From the NCBI RefSeq assembly GCF_949769225.1, contig NZ_CATKPB010000001.1: a stretch of DNA of 64,000 nucleotides; one strand, 5' to 3'. The notes beneath the pieces are model-generated. The model was given only the letters and a program-made list of their open reading frames with translations. It was not told the origin of the DNA and made no database searches. This DNA is from Peptoniphilus_A genitalis (GTDB lineage Bacteria; Bacillota; Clostridia; Tissierellales; Peptoniphilaceae). Positions 32,365 through 40,133 of the stretch are shown piece by piece. Each line of letters begins with the position of its first letter. Position 1 is the stretch's first letter. A program made the translations under genes and the position numbers.

Positions 32365-32395
32365 TGCTAGCTGCTGACTTATGTCGGGGCTAGCA
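32365..32395 (+). promoter_or_regulatory. Structured leader before the replication gene
   Basis: TGCTAGC (32365-32371) and GCTAGCA (32389-32395) form a 7-bp outer stem; GAC-TTAT-GTC nests inside. It ends 20 bases before the next start codon and has no T run. AACTTGAAAG directly after it recurs after the leader stem at 42253-42293. Confidence 0.5.
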
Positions 32396-32415
32396 ACTTG
32401 AAAGGAGTTTTTAAC

Positions 32416-33267
32416 ATGGCAAGACCTTTGAGTAGAGGGATAGAGTATTATCCTTTAGATGTGGATTTTTTAAACGATATAAAAATCAGAAAAATTATGA
32501 AGTCTTGTGGGCCGAATAGTATTGCGATAATTATACTGCTGCTCGGAAATATCTATGGAGACGAAGGGTATTTCATGAAGTGGGATGAAGATGTATGCTT
32601 TTTAGTTGCTGACGCAGTTGGGGCTAAGGAAGTGTATGTAAAAGAAGTTTTAAAAAAGTGCTTGCAAGTAGATCTATTTTCTAATGAATTATTTGAGAAA
32701 TTTAAAATTATAACTTCTAAAGGGATTCAAAAAAGATTCTTTGAAATAACAAAAAGAAGAAAGAGAGAAAACTTAATAGATGATTATTTATTAGTTAATG
32801 TAACAGAAACTGGGGTTATTGTTGCAGAAACTCCCATTATCGTTTCAGAAACTGGGGTTATTGTTAGCAAAAGTACACAAAGTAAAGTAAAGGAAAGTAA
32901 AGTAAAGAAAAGTATAAAGGGTGATATAAATAATAAGCTTATATCTAGACTAAATTCTTTGCTTAAAATTCCTGTGCATTCTAACTTCCTCACAAAAATC
33001 AATTCAAACATTGATGTTGAGAAGCTTATTGATGAGCTTTCTAAGAGCAAGTGGGTTTGTGAGAACCATAACCTCAACAAAGCTAGCAACTCTTTTCTTG
33101 TTAAGCTTTGTAACGGAGAATATAGGGATTTTAAGAGACCTAATTCCAATAAATTCAATAACTTCAAGGGTATTACTGACTCTTATTCTGCGGAGGAACT
33201 TGAAGAAGTTGCTATGAAGAAGCAGAAAGAGGGATTTGAGAAGTTAGGAGTTAATGTTGATGTATAA
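32416..33267 (+). CDS. Replication-associated protein, Lin1244/Lin1753 (DUF4373) type
   Basis: 283 residues from ATG 32416, with AAGGAG upstream. ARPLSRGIEYYPLDVDFLND and IIILLLGNIYGDEGYFMKWD define the Lin1244/Lin1753 N-terminal domain, a DnaD-like winged-helix used in phage replication initiation. A low-complexity linker repeats TGVIV.ETPIIVSETGVIVS-like and SKVKESKVKK units. The C-terminal ~100 residues are DnaD-like. No separate helicase loader is visible, so the phage relies on host helicase. Confidence 0.8.
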   Translation: MARPLSRGIEYYPLDVDFLNDIKIRKIMKSCGPNSIAIIILLLGNIYGDEGYFMKWDEDVCFLVADAVGAKEVYVKEVLKKCLQVDLFSNELFEKFKIITSKGIQKRFFEITKRRKRENLIDDYLLVNVTETGVIVAETPIIVSETGVIVSKSTQSKVKESKVKKSIKGDINNKLISRLNSLLKIPVHSNFLTKINSNIDVEKLIDELSKSKWVCENHNLNKASNSFLVKLCNGEYRDFKRPNSNKFNNFKGITDSYSAEELEEVAMKKQKEGFEKLGVNVDV

Positions 33268-33604
33268 AAGATCTAGTAAATACAATGCTAAGAAAACAGT
33301 GATTGACGGAGTGACTTTTGACAGTAGGAAAGAGGGCAGGAGGTATAGGGAATTAAGACTTCTAGAGAAAGCTGGAGTTATTAAAGACCTATGCCTGCAG
33401 CCTCACTTTCTGCTACAAGAGGCTTATTCTAAAAATGGCAAGACTGTAAGGAAGATTGAGTATATAGCTGACTTCTCCTACTATGACTTAGAAAAAGATA
33501 AGTTTGTAGTGGAAGATGTTAAAGGTGTAAAGACTGATGTTTACAGGCTCAAGAAGAAGATTTTTGAGTACAAATATCCTGATTTGGAAATTAGTGAAAT
33601 TTAG
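33260..33604 (+). CDS. DUF1064 nuclease-like protein
   Basis: 114 residues from ATG 33260 (AGGAG nine bases upstream; ATG 33254 is too close). KYNAKKTVIDGVTFDSRKEG, RKIEYIADFSYYD and VVEDVKGVKTDVYRLKKKIF carry the E/D...D-x(n)-E-x-K arrangement of PD-(D/E)XK enzymes. DUF1064 proteins are thought to act as junction resolvase-like nucleases in phage recombination. It sits after bet and the replication gene. Confidence 0.82.
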   Translation: MYKRSSKYNAKKTVIDGVTFDSRKEGRRYRELRLLEKAGVIKDLCLQPHFLLQEAYSKNGKTVRKIEYIADFSYYDLEKDKFVVEDVKGVKTDVYRLKKKIFEYKYPDLEISEI

Positions 33605-33725
33605 AAAATGTTAAGAAATGTTAATGTTTTAACACTGTAAAACAATCGGTAATAATCGGTGTTTTATAAATTTCACAGTCAAGAGTTGAGTAAAACGCAG
33701 CAGAGTTGAGTAGATAGGAGCGATA
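33605..33725. other. Gene-free gap with short repeats
   Basis: Contains ATGTTAA repeats, an ATCGGTAATAATCGG direct repeat within an AAAACA/TGTTTT stem (33640-33666), and two GAGTTGAGTA copies (33684, 33703) 19 bases apart. An iteron-like origin or a regulator site is possible; nothing decides between them. Confidence 0.4.
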
Positions 33726-34349
33726 ATGGAAAATTTAATTGTTGTATATGACAAAGAAATAGAGGACAAGGGCAGGGATAGTTATATCAAGGCTATTAAA
33801 AGGCAAATTCCTGATGCAATTATTGCTGATGTCAATAAAGATGGCTTTATTCAAGACCCCTATAAAGTTTTATTCCTGAAGCCACTTGATGAAAATACTG
33901 CTAGGAATGCAGTGAGATTTTTAGAAAGGCATCCACGTTATGATGTAGAAGGAGTGGCAACTGGAAGGTTAACAATAACCGCAGAAGCTATTATTAGGGT
34001 TATTGGTCCAGTAGATAAAAAGACAGTGGTTATTATCAATCAATCTGATGTTTTAGGAATCCCACTAGCAAAGGAACTTATTGAACGAGGGGCAAATGTA
34101 ATTAGTCTTAACTCGTCATACCCTTGCATAGACAACTTATTGACTATGACGGATATTGATGTCTTAGTTTCTGCAAGTAATAACAGTGATTTTACAATAG
34201 ACCGTTTTTTAACTAAAGACATCAAAATTAAAATTGATTTATTTGAAGATATTGATGATCCAAACAAAATAACTAGAGTTCCAACTATAGAGGTGTTAAA
34301 AGATAGGCTGGAAAACAGTAATAAGTGGTGGGAGCAAAACAATGATTAA
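33726..34349 (+). CDS. FolD-like methylenetetrahydrofolate dehydrogenase/cyclohydrolase homologue
   Basis: 207 residues versus ~285 in cellular FolD. The NAD(P)-binding half is recognisable: KKTVVIINQSDVLGIPLA corresponds to the family's GRSxxVGxPLA loop, followed by ELIERGANVISLNSS and a DIDVLVSASNN segment. DVEGVATGRLT matches the DVDGF.P.N.GRL region. Much of the N-terminal catalytic domain, including the usual Lys, is missing, so activity is doubtful. Phage versions may supply folate cofactors for nucleotide synthesis or have another ligand-binding use. Confidence 0.7.
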   Translation: MENLIVVYDKEIEDKGRDSYIKAIKRQIPDAIIADVNKDGFIQDPYKVLFLKPLDENTARNAVRFLERHPRYDVEGVATGRLTITAEAIIRVIGPVDKKTVVIINQSDVLGIPLAKELIERGANVISLNSSYPCIDNLLTMTDIDVLVSASNNSDFTIDRFLTKDIKIKIDLFEDIDDPNKITRVPTIEVLKDRLENSNKWWEQNND

Positions 34350-34560
34350 GGTAACTTTATACTACGAAGATAACACCCTAGATTATAGCAGCCCACCATG
34401 CAAAGATGTCTTTGTTAAAAATGAAGAGGAATTCTGGAAAATCTACAACGCAAGCAATGAATATATTAAGTGCGAAGATGAGCTTGAAGGGGCTTTTAGT
34501 GTTTATCTTAAGAAGGATAATATAATGGAAATCTGGATTGAAAAAGTTATAGGAGATTAA
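34342..34560 (+). CDS. Small acidic phage protein, unknown
   Basis: 72 residues overlapping the FolD-like stop by eight bases. Acidic with several Tyr and Trp (YYEDNTLDYSSPPCKDVFV). No family recognised. Confidence 0.55.
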   Translation: MIKVTLYYEDNTLDYSSPPCKDVFVKNEEEFWKIYNASNEYIKCEDELEGAFSVYLKKDNIMEIWIEKVIGD

Positions 34561-34565
34561 AGAAA

Positions 34566-34721
34566 ATGAAAACTTATAGATTTGAAATTTCTGCCTATGA
34601 AGAAATCGACATTGAAGCATAAACAAAGGAAGAAGCTGAAGAAAAGGCTAAAGAATATTGGGACAAAAATTTTAGAAGCATGTTCGGTGGTGTTGAGTTT
34701 ATGAAAGAGGTAGAAGAATGA
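34566..34721 (+). pseudogene. Small phage gene with in-frame TAA
   Basis: The frame reads MKTYRFEISAYEEIDIEA, TAA at 34620-34622, then TKEEAEEKAKEYWDKN to a TGA that overlaps the next start (ATGA). The continuous helical, Glu/Lys-rich sequence on both sides indicates one ~51-residue gene with a nonsense change (for example GAA to TAA). Confidence 0.6.
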
Positions 34722-34930
34722 AAAAGCTAGAAACCATTGTTACTATTGACCAAGTGCCGATTGATGTTGAGTTTACTTGCCCTTATTGTGAGGCAAATAT
34801 TTCTGAGGGCTTTGAAGATTTTTTAGATGACCAAGGTTTATCATGGAGTGATTTTTATGATAGGCAGCATGACCCAATAAAATGTCCTTTTTGTGAAAAT
34901 GAAATAGAGGTTTCTTATGAATTTGATTGA
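34718..34930 (+). CDS. Small zinc-ribbon-like phage protein
   Basis: 70 residues with paired CPYC (near residue 21) and CPFC (near residue 58) knuckles, a likely zinc ribbon around an acidic insert. Probably binds nucleic acid or a protein partner; no named family. Confidence 0.6.
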   Translation: MKKLETIVTIDQVPIDVEFTCPYCEANISEGFEDFLDDQGLSWSDFYDRQHDPIKCPFCENEIEVSYEFD

Positions 34931-34939
34931 GGTGGAGGA

Positions 34940-35168
34940 ATGAAGACAATAGCACTTAATGATTTTGAATTAAATTTAATTCATGGGCTTTTGGCAGATG
35001 AAGAAATTAGGTTAAAGAAAGCCTATAAGATTCTTGCAGGTCATGAAGATAAATTTGAAAACACAAAAAAAATATATAGAAGAAGTAAATAAACTAAGAA
35101 AGAAATTTACAGAAATAGATGATACGGAAGATTATTTTGAAGTTGCTGATAGAGTCGAGGATTTATGA
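34940..35168 (+). pseudogene. Small phage gene frameshifted in an A8 run
   Basis: MKTIALNDFELNLIHGLLAD opens the frame behind GGTGGAGG. At an A8 tract (35064-35071) the frame runs to a stop at 35092. One A fewer would continue as KKYIEEVNKLRKKF to EVADRVEDL, stop 35168, overlapping the next start. Either a real slip mutation, a sequencing error, or transcriptional slippage. Confidence 0.55.
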
Positions 35169-35300
35169 TGAATGCAAAGGTGCTTATTGATCCCTTATAA
35201 GACTTTTAGGGATAGAATCAGAATTGTAAATTATTATGAAAGAAGAGGCTACTATATAGAAGTTTGGGAAGGCTATATTTATTGTTATAGGGGGAAATAA
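35165..35300 (+). pseudogene. Small phage gene with a one-base frameshift
   Basis: MMNAKVLID is followed by CCC TTA TAA. Removing one C gives PYKTFRDRIRIVNYYERRGY and GYIYCYRGK to the stop at 35298-35300, which overlaps the next start by one base. The coherent downstream frame shows this was a ~44-residue gene. Confidence 0.55.
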
Positions 35301-35701
35301 TGACTAAGGAGCAGTTAGGGCAATATAAGTGCCTATGTCTTGAAATCAAAGAGCTAGAGAATAGACTTAACAATTTAAAAAGGCAAGAAGTATCTGATAA
35401 GGTTATTGCATCTGCTTCTGATTTTCCCTATAACCAATATGAACTTAAAATACATGGTTATGAAGATGATAAATACATAGAGAAGATGAGAGCAAGACTT
35501 ATCAGAAGAATTAGAAGATGTAAGAAGCTTAGGCTTGAGATAGAGGAATTTATAGAGGGGATTGAAGACTCTAGGACAAGGTTGGTTTTTCAACTTAGAT
35601 ATATTGAAGGTAAGAGTTGGGTATATATATCTAAAAAATTGGGAAGTTCAAACGAGTCTTATGCAAGAATGATTCATAATAGATATCTAAGAATAAATTG
35701 A
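35300..35701 (+). CDS. Late-transcription regulator, sigma-region-4-like (DUF1492/ArpU type)
   Basis: 133 residues. A coiled N-terminal part is followed by a sigma-70 region-4-like HTH: RLVFQLRYIEGKSWVYISKK then ESYARMIHNRYL. Proteins of this kind stand just upstream of the terminase genes in many Firmicute phages and switch on late transcription. Position here fits that role. Confidence 0.7.
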   Translation: MTKEQLGQYKCLCLEIKELENRLNNLKRQEVSDKVIASASDFPYNQYELKIHGYEDDKYIEKMRARLIRRIRRCKKLRLEIEEFIEGIEDSRTRLVFQLRYIEGKSWVYISKKLGSSNESYARMIHNRYLRIN

Positions 35702-35772
35702 CCTAAATGTTAAATTATATTATTCGTGATATAATGAGTATTAATAACACAGATATTAAAAGGTGATAAATT

Positions 35773-36696
35773 ATGCTTGCTGCTGAAGATCTTATAGTAA
35801 AGTTAAAAGATAAAGGTATAAAGTTTGAGATTATGAACGAAAAAGAAGCTATCCACTATTTAGAAGAGCACAACTACTACGTCAAAGTTTCATCATATAG
35901 ACATGATTTTAAGAAGAATCAAAGTGGAGAATACATAGGATTAGATTTTTTTCATTTGAAAGATTTAGCTACTGTTGATATGCACTTAAAGTTCCTTATT
36001 CTGAAAATGATATTGAATTTGGAACATTCATTAAAAGTTAATTTATTAAAAGATATTGAAGTAGAAGGTATTGATGATGTAAAACTAACACATGATTTTT
36101 TAAGTTATTTAGGAACAAACAAAGGAGAAACAGGATATAATATACAAAGTGAGCTTTTTAGGAGAAGGAAAAAGGGGTATGCTGGGAAGTTATTAAAAAA
36201 GGTTGAACACCCTAATTATCCTATTTGGATATTTATAGAAGTGATATCTTTTGGAACATTGGTTAAGCTAATAAAATATTATACTAACAAGTATAAGGAT
36301 GGAGATGCAAATTTTGCTAATTGCGACATTCTTTTTAGAGTTAGAGATATTAGAAATGCTTCTGCTCACAGCAACTGTCTAATACATGATTTAACAGAGA
36401 AAAGAGCATATTATTTAGATGACATTTATGATTTTTTAAGGGAAAATTTGAACTCTTACAATGGTGTAGAGATTAAGAAGGAAATAAGAAATATTTTTAT
36501 ACATGATTTTATTTGTTTACTTTATGCATTTAATTTTTATGTCAAAAGTGATGAGATCAAACAACATAGAATGGAAGAAGTAAAGAATTTTTTTGATATT
36601 AGAGTAGTAAGGAACAAGGATAAATATTTACATAATGAAATGTTAATAAATGATTATACTTTTTTAAAAAATGTTATTGACATATTTTATATATAA
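35773..36696 (+). CDS. Abi family abortive-infection protein (AbiD/AbiF type)
   Basis: 307 residues. Begins with a pattern typical of Abi_2 (DLIVKLKDKGIKFEIMNEKE, HYLEEHNYYVKVSSYRH) and contains RDIRNASAHS, the RN-x3-H motif of HEPN ribonucleases. Such proteins abort infection by competing phages. It has an extended -10 (TGATATAAT near 35730) and its own strong terminator, so it is an independent cargo unit placed between the late regulator and the terminase. Confidence 0.88.
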   Translation: MLAAEDLIVKLKDKGIKFEIMNEKEAIHYLEEHNYYVKVSSYRHDFKKNQSGEYIGLDFFHLKDLATVDMHLKFLILKMILNLEHSLKVNLLKDIEVEGIDDVKLTHDFLSYLGTNKGETGYNIQSELFRRRKKGYAGKLLKKVEHPNYPIWIFIEVISFGTLVKLIKYYTNKYKDGDANFANCDILFRVRDIRNASAHSNCLIHDLTEKRAYYLDDIYDFLRENLNSYNGVEIKKEIRNIFIHDFICLLYAFNFYVKSDEIKQHRMEEVKNFFDIRVVRNKDKYLHNEMLINDYTFLKNVIDIFYI

Positions 36697-36737
36697 TATA
36701 TAATGTAGCTACAAAGGGAAAAACGAGAGTTTTTTTT

Positions 36738-36766
36738 AACTGAGAGCATTGCTCTCGGTTTTTTTT
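36738..36766 (+). terminator. Terminator of the Abi gene
   Basis: AACTGAGAGC and GCTCTCGGTT form a 10-bp stem (one T-G) with an ATT loop, followed by TTTTTT. Confidence 0.95.
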
Positions 36767-36949
36767 ATAATAATTTTTATTTTTGTGCGTTTTGTGCGAT
36801 TTTAACATGCTAGTATATATTATGAAAGAATGTAATAGTTAGTGGGTTCATAATGTTATGGATGTCAATCAATTTTAACGCTCCCCTAAGAGGCTTGCTG
36901 AGGCAGGTCTCTTTTGTTATGCACAAATTTATTTTGGAGGTGATGGTGT
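36767..36949. other. Gap before terminase; possible packaging site or late promoter
   Basis: Contains a direct repeat TTTTGTGCG (36782, 36791) and an AGAG...CTCT imperfect palindrome (36890-36912, the GC-richest part of the gap). No gene. Packaging sites often lie just upstream of the small terminase, but no cos or pac sequence can be proven. Confidence 0.35.
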
Positions 36950-37366
36950 ATGAAATTAAATGCGAGAGATAAAAAGTTTGCTGATGAGTACATCAGAACT
37001 GGAAAAATAATTGAGTCAGCAATTAAAGCTGGCTTTGCTGAAAGTACATCAAGGGATAGGGCGGCTGAGTGGTTAAATCCTAATTCAAAGTCCGCTAAGC
37101 TTTCTGTTTTAGAATATATAAGTGAGATCAATAAAAAAATTGAAAAAGAAAAGATTGCTGATGCTAAAGAAATTCAAGAATTTTGGACTAAAACTTTTAG
37201 AGACGAAGAAGTTGAAATGAAGGACAGAATTAAAACTAGTGAGTTATTAGCTAAGGTTCAAGGTGCTTTTGTTGAAAATATTAATCTCACAGGGAATATA
37301 AAAACTAATAATCCCTTTGATGATTTAACTGTAGAGGAACTTAGAAAGTTGATTAAGAGTGACTAG
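36950..37366 (+). CDS. terS: Terminase small subunit
   Basis: 138 residues. N-terminal HTH (LNARDKKFADEYIRTGKIIE, SAIKAGFAESTSRDRAAEWL) recognises the packaging site. The C-terminal helices (LRKLIKSD) contact the large subunit, encoded ten bases downstream. GGAGGTGATGGTGT precedes the ATG. Confidence 0.9.
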   Translation: MKLNARDKKFADEYIRTGKIIESAIKAGFAESTSRDRAAEWLNPNSKSAKLSVLEYISEINKKIEKEKIADAKEIQEFWTKTFRDEEVEMKDRIKTSELLAKVQGAFVENINLTGNIKTNNPFDDLTVEELRKLIKSD

Positions 37367-37375
37367 GAGGTTTTT

Positions 37376-38788
37376 ATGGCTATTGACTATGAGATAAAGA
37401 AACAAGCTAAACTTGCTCTTGCAAGAAAAGACTTTTACTATTACTGCCAACTTAAAACTCCAAAGTTTTATAAGAAAGATAGAAGTTATTTGAAAGAGTT
37501 TTGCAATAGTTTACAAGCTTTTATAGATTCAGATAAAAAAGTTCTCATAGTTAATATGCCTCCGTAGCCTAGACATGGGAAGACTTTTACAATAGGTCAT
37601 TTTATACAGTGGCTTTTGGGAAATGATAACTCTTTGAAAATAATGACTGGATCATACAATGAAACTCTGTCTACTTCTTTTTCTAAAATGGTAAGGGATT
37701 CTATCACAGAGAAAAAGGCAGATAAGGATAAAGTTATTTTTTCTGATATTTTTCCACAAACAAGCATAAAACAAGGAGATGGTGCTGCTAATCTATGGAG
37801 CTTGGAAAAGGGAAATAATAATTATTTAGCAACTTCTCCAACAGGAACTGCGACAGGTTTTGGTGCAAATATAATTGTAATTGATGACTTAATAAAGAAT
37901 GCAAGTGAGGCTAATAATTCTCTAAATAGGGATAAACAATGGTCTTGGTTTACAGACACAATGCTATCTCGTTTAGAAGGCAATGAATGGAAAATTATAG
38001 TTGTTATGACTAGATGGCATTCGAAGGACTTGGCCGGTAGGCTTATTTCTCACTGCAATGAAAATAAGATTAGTTATAAACAGATATTATACAAGGCAAT
38101 AAAAGAAGATGGATCTATGCTTTGTGATGATATTTTAAATTATGATTCTTACACAATTAAAACAAAAACAATGAGTCCAGAAATTGCTCTTGCTAATTAT
38201 CAGCAAGAGCCTATTGATTTAAAGGGGACTTTATATAAAAGTTTTAAAACTTATGATGAAATTCCTAAGAATATGTTTGGTAATTATAAGTTTACCGAAA
38301 TTAAGTCCTATTGTGACACTGCAGATACTGGTGATGATTACCTTTGTAATATTATTTATGGTGTGTTAAATAGAGAAGCCTATATTTTAGATGTTTATTA
38401 TACAAAGGATCACATGGAAATAACTGAAAAAGAAGTTGCAAAAAGGCTTACTGAATACAAGGTAAACAATGCACTTGTTGAAGGGAATAATGGTGGAAGA
38501 GGATTTGCAAGACAAGTTGAAAGAAACATGAGGGAACTTGGCAATCACAAGACTATTATAAGAACATTTCATCAAAGCAATAATAAGAATGCGAGAATAC
38601 TCAGCAATGCTACTTGGGTTATGGAACATATTTATTACCCAATCAACTGGCACAACAAGTGGAATGAGTATTTTGTCAGTATGAAAGAGTATCAAAGAGA
38701 AGGTAAGAATCCACATGATGATGCACAAGATGCAACTACTGGAGTTGCAGAAAATATAATAGAGGCAGGGGGTTTATATTTTGGATAA
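37376..38788 (+). pseudogene. terL: Terminase large subunit with an in-frame amber in Walker A
   Basis: 470 codons in one frame, interrupted by TAG at 37565-37567. The sequence reads VLIVNMPP, TAG, P, RHGKTFTIGHF. Homologues read MPPRHGK, so two codons (TAG CCT) look inserted in the P-loop. Downstream, IIVIDDLIKNA (Walker B), SYCDTADTGDDY, ALVEGNNGGRGFA and HDDAQDATTG (nuclease domain) are intact. The ATPase would be truncated at 63 residues without readthrough or suppression. The second part could start internally at 37616 but would lack Walker A. Confidence 0.85.
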
Positions 38789-40133
38789 TATATCTCCAAA
38801 AATAATTAGAAAGATTCTAGATGATTATAGGAATAGTGAAGATTACAAGGATATCTTAACAAGTTATAGGTATTACAATAATAATCAGGACATATTAGAC
38901 AAAAAGAGATTAGCTATAGGTGTAATAAAAGGGACTAGAGAAGAGGTCAATAATTTACCTAATAATAAAATAATGAATAACTTATATTCTGTTTTAGTAG
39001 ATCAAAAAAAGAATTATCTACTTACAAGACCTATAGGTGTTAATGCAGAAAATAAAAGTTATCAAAAAGAATTAAATGAATTATTTGACTTAAAATTTCA
39101 TAAGCTCATCAAGTCAGTTGGCAAGGATTCTTTACTTGCTAATATGGGATATATTTATCCATATATAGATTCCTATGGCGATTTTAAATTAATGAAGTTT
39201 GACCCTCTTGAAATAATACCTATTTGGAAAGATAAACTTCACACTTGGCTGAGTGGTTTTATTAGATTTTATACTTCTGTTGATTATGATGATAATGAAA
39301 CACAAATTGTTGAATACTATCACTTATATGGGATTGATAAATACGTTGAAAAAAATGGAGAATTGATTTTAACAAGTAGAGAAGCTTATTTTACTATAGG
39401 AGATGAAATAGGAAATTGGGGTAGAATTCCTCTTATTTATTTTAGAATGGACGAGCAGGAACAGCCTCTTCTAAATAGGGTTAAGAATTTACAAGATGCA
39501 ATAAATCAAATTCTTTCAAAGTTTATGGATTCTATGGACGAAGATTCAAGAAATACAATTTTAGTTCTAAAAAATATTGGTGGACACGACGAAGAATCTT
39601 TAAAAGAAATAAGAAAAGGCATAAACAGAAGTGGGATACTTGCTTTTTCCTCTAATTCACAAACTGGCAATGCTGATGTTTCCACATTAAAAGTTGACAT
39701 GGATATTAGCAATTATCAGACCCTATTAGAGATATTAAGAAGGGCAATTATTGATGTGGGAAGAGGTGTCGATACTAATTCAGACTTATTTCAAAAGGCC
39801 GTAAATCAAATGACAATTCAATCTCTTTATACAAACATAGATTTAGATGCCAATGAGATGGAAACTGAATTTAAAGTAAGTTTAGATATTCTACTTTATT
39901 TTTATAATTTCTATAAGGGTTACAAGTATCAAAAAGTTGACTTCACTTTTGATAGAAATATTTTAATTAACGAATCTGCGACAATAGAAAATGCTCAGAA
40001 ATCATCAGGTATAATTTCTGAAAAAACTATAATGAAGCATCATCCTTGGGTTAATGACGTTGAAGAAGAAATAAAGCAAAGAAACCAAGAGATGAAAGAG
40101 GAGTCCGACTATGACGGATTACTGGAAGAATAG
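38781..40133 (+). CDS. Portal protein, SPP1 Gp6-like
   Basis: 450 residues with the SPP1-type portal pattern: RYYNNNQDILDKKRLA, NNKIMNNLYSVLVDQKKNYL, LEIIPIWKD and FMDSMDEDSRNTILVLKN. Forms the dodecameric DNA channel. TTG start overlaps the terminase stop by eight bases. The acidic tail overlaps the next gene. Confidence 0.92.
   Translation: MDNISPKIIRKILDDYRNSEDYKDILTSYRYYNNNQDILDKKRLAIGVIKGTREEVNNLPNNKIMNNLYSVLVDQKKNYLLTRPIGVNAENKSYQKELNELFDLKFHKLIKSVGKDSLLANMGYIYPYIDSYGDFKLMKFDPLEIIPIWKDKLHTWLSGFIRFYTSVDYDDNETQIVEYYHLYGIDKYVEKNGELILTSREAYFTIGDEIGNWGRIPLIYFRMDEQEQPLLNRVKNLQDAINQILSKFMDSMDEDSRNTILVLKNIGGHDEESLKEIRKGINRSGILAFSSNSQTGNADVSTLKVDMDISNYQTLLEILRRAIIDVGRGVDTNSDLFQKAVNQMTIQSLYTNIDLDANEMETEFKVSLDILLYFYNFYKGYKYQKVDFTFDRNILINESATIENAQKSSGIISEKTIMKHHPWVNDVEEEIKQRNQEMKEESDYDGLLEE

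Noticed and set aside
34566..37567. Stop-codon reassignment in the prophage
   Set aside because: The internal stops are of different types (TAA, TAG) and sit beside plain frameshifts, and all other phage genes end normally with all three stops.
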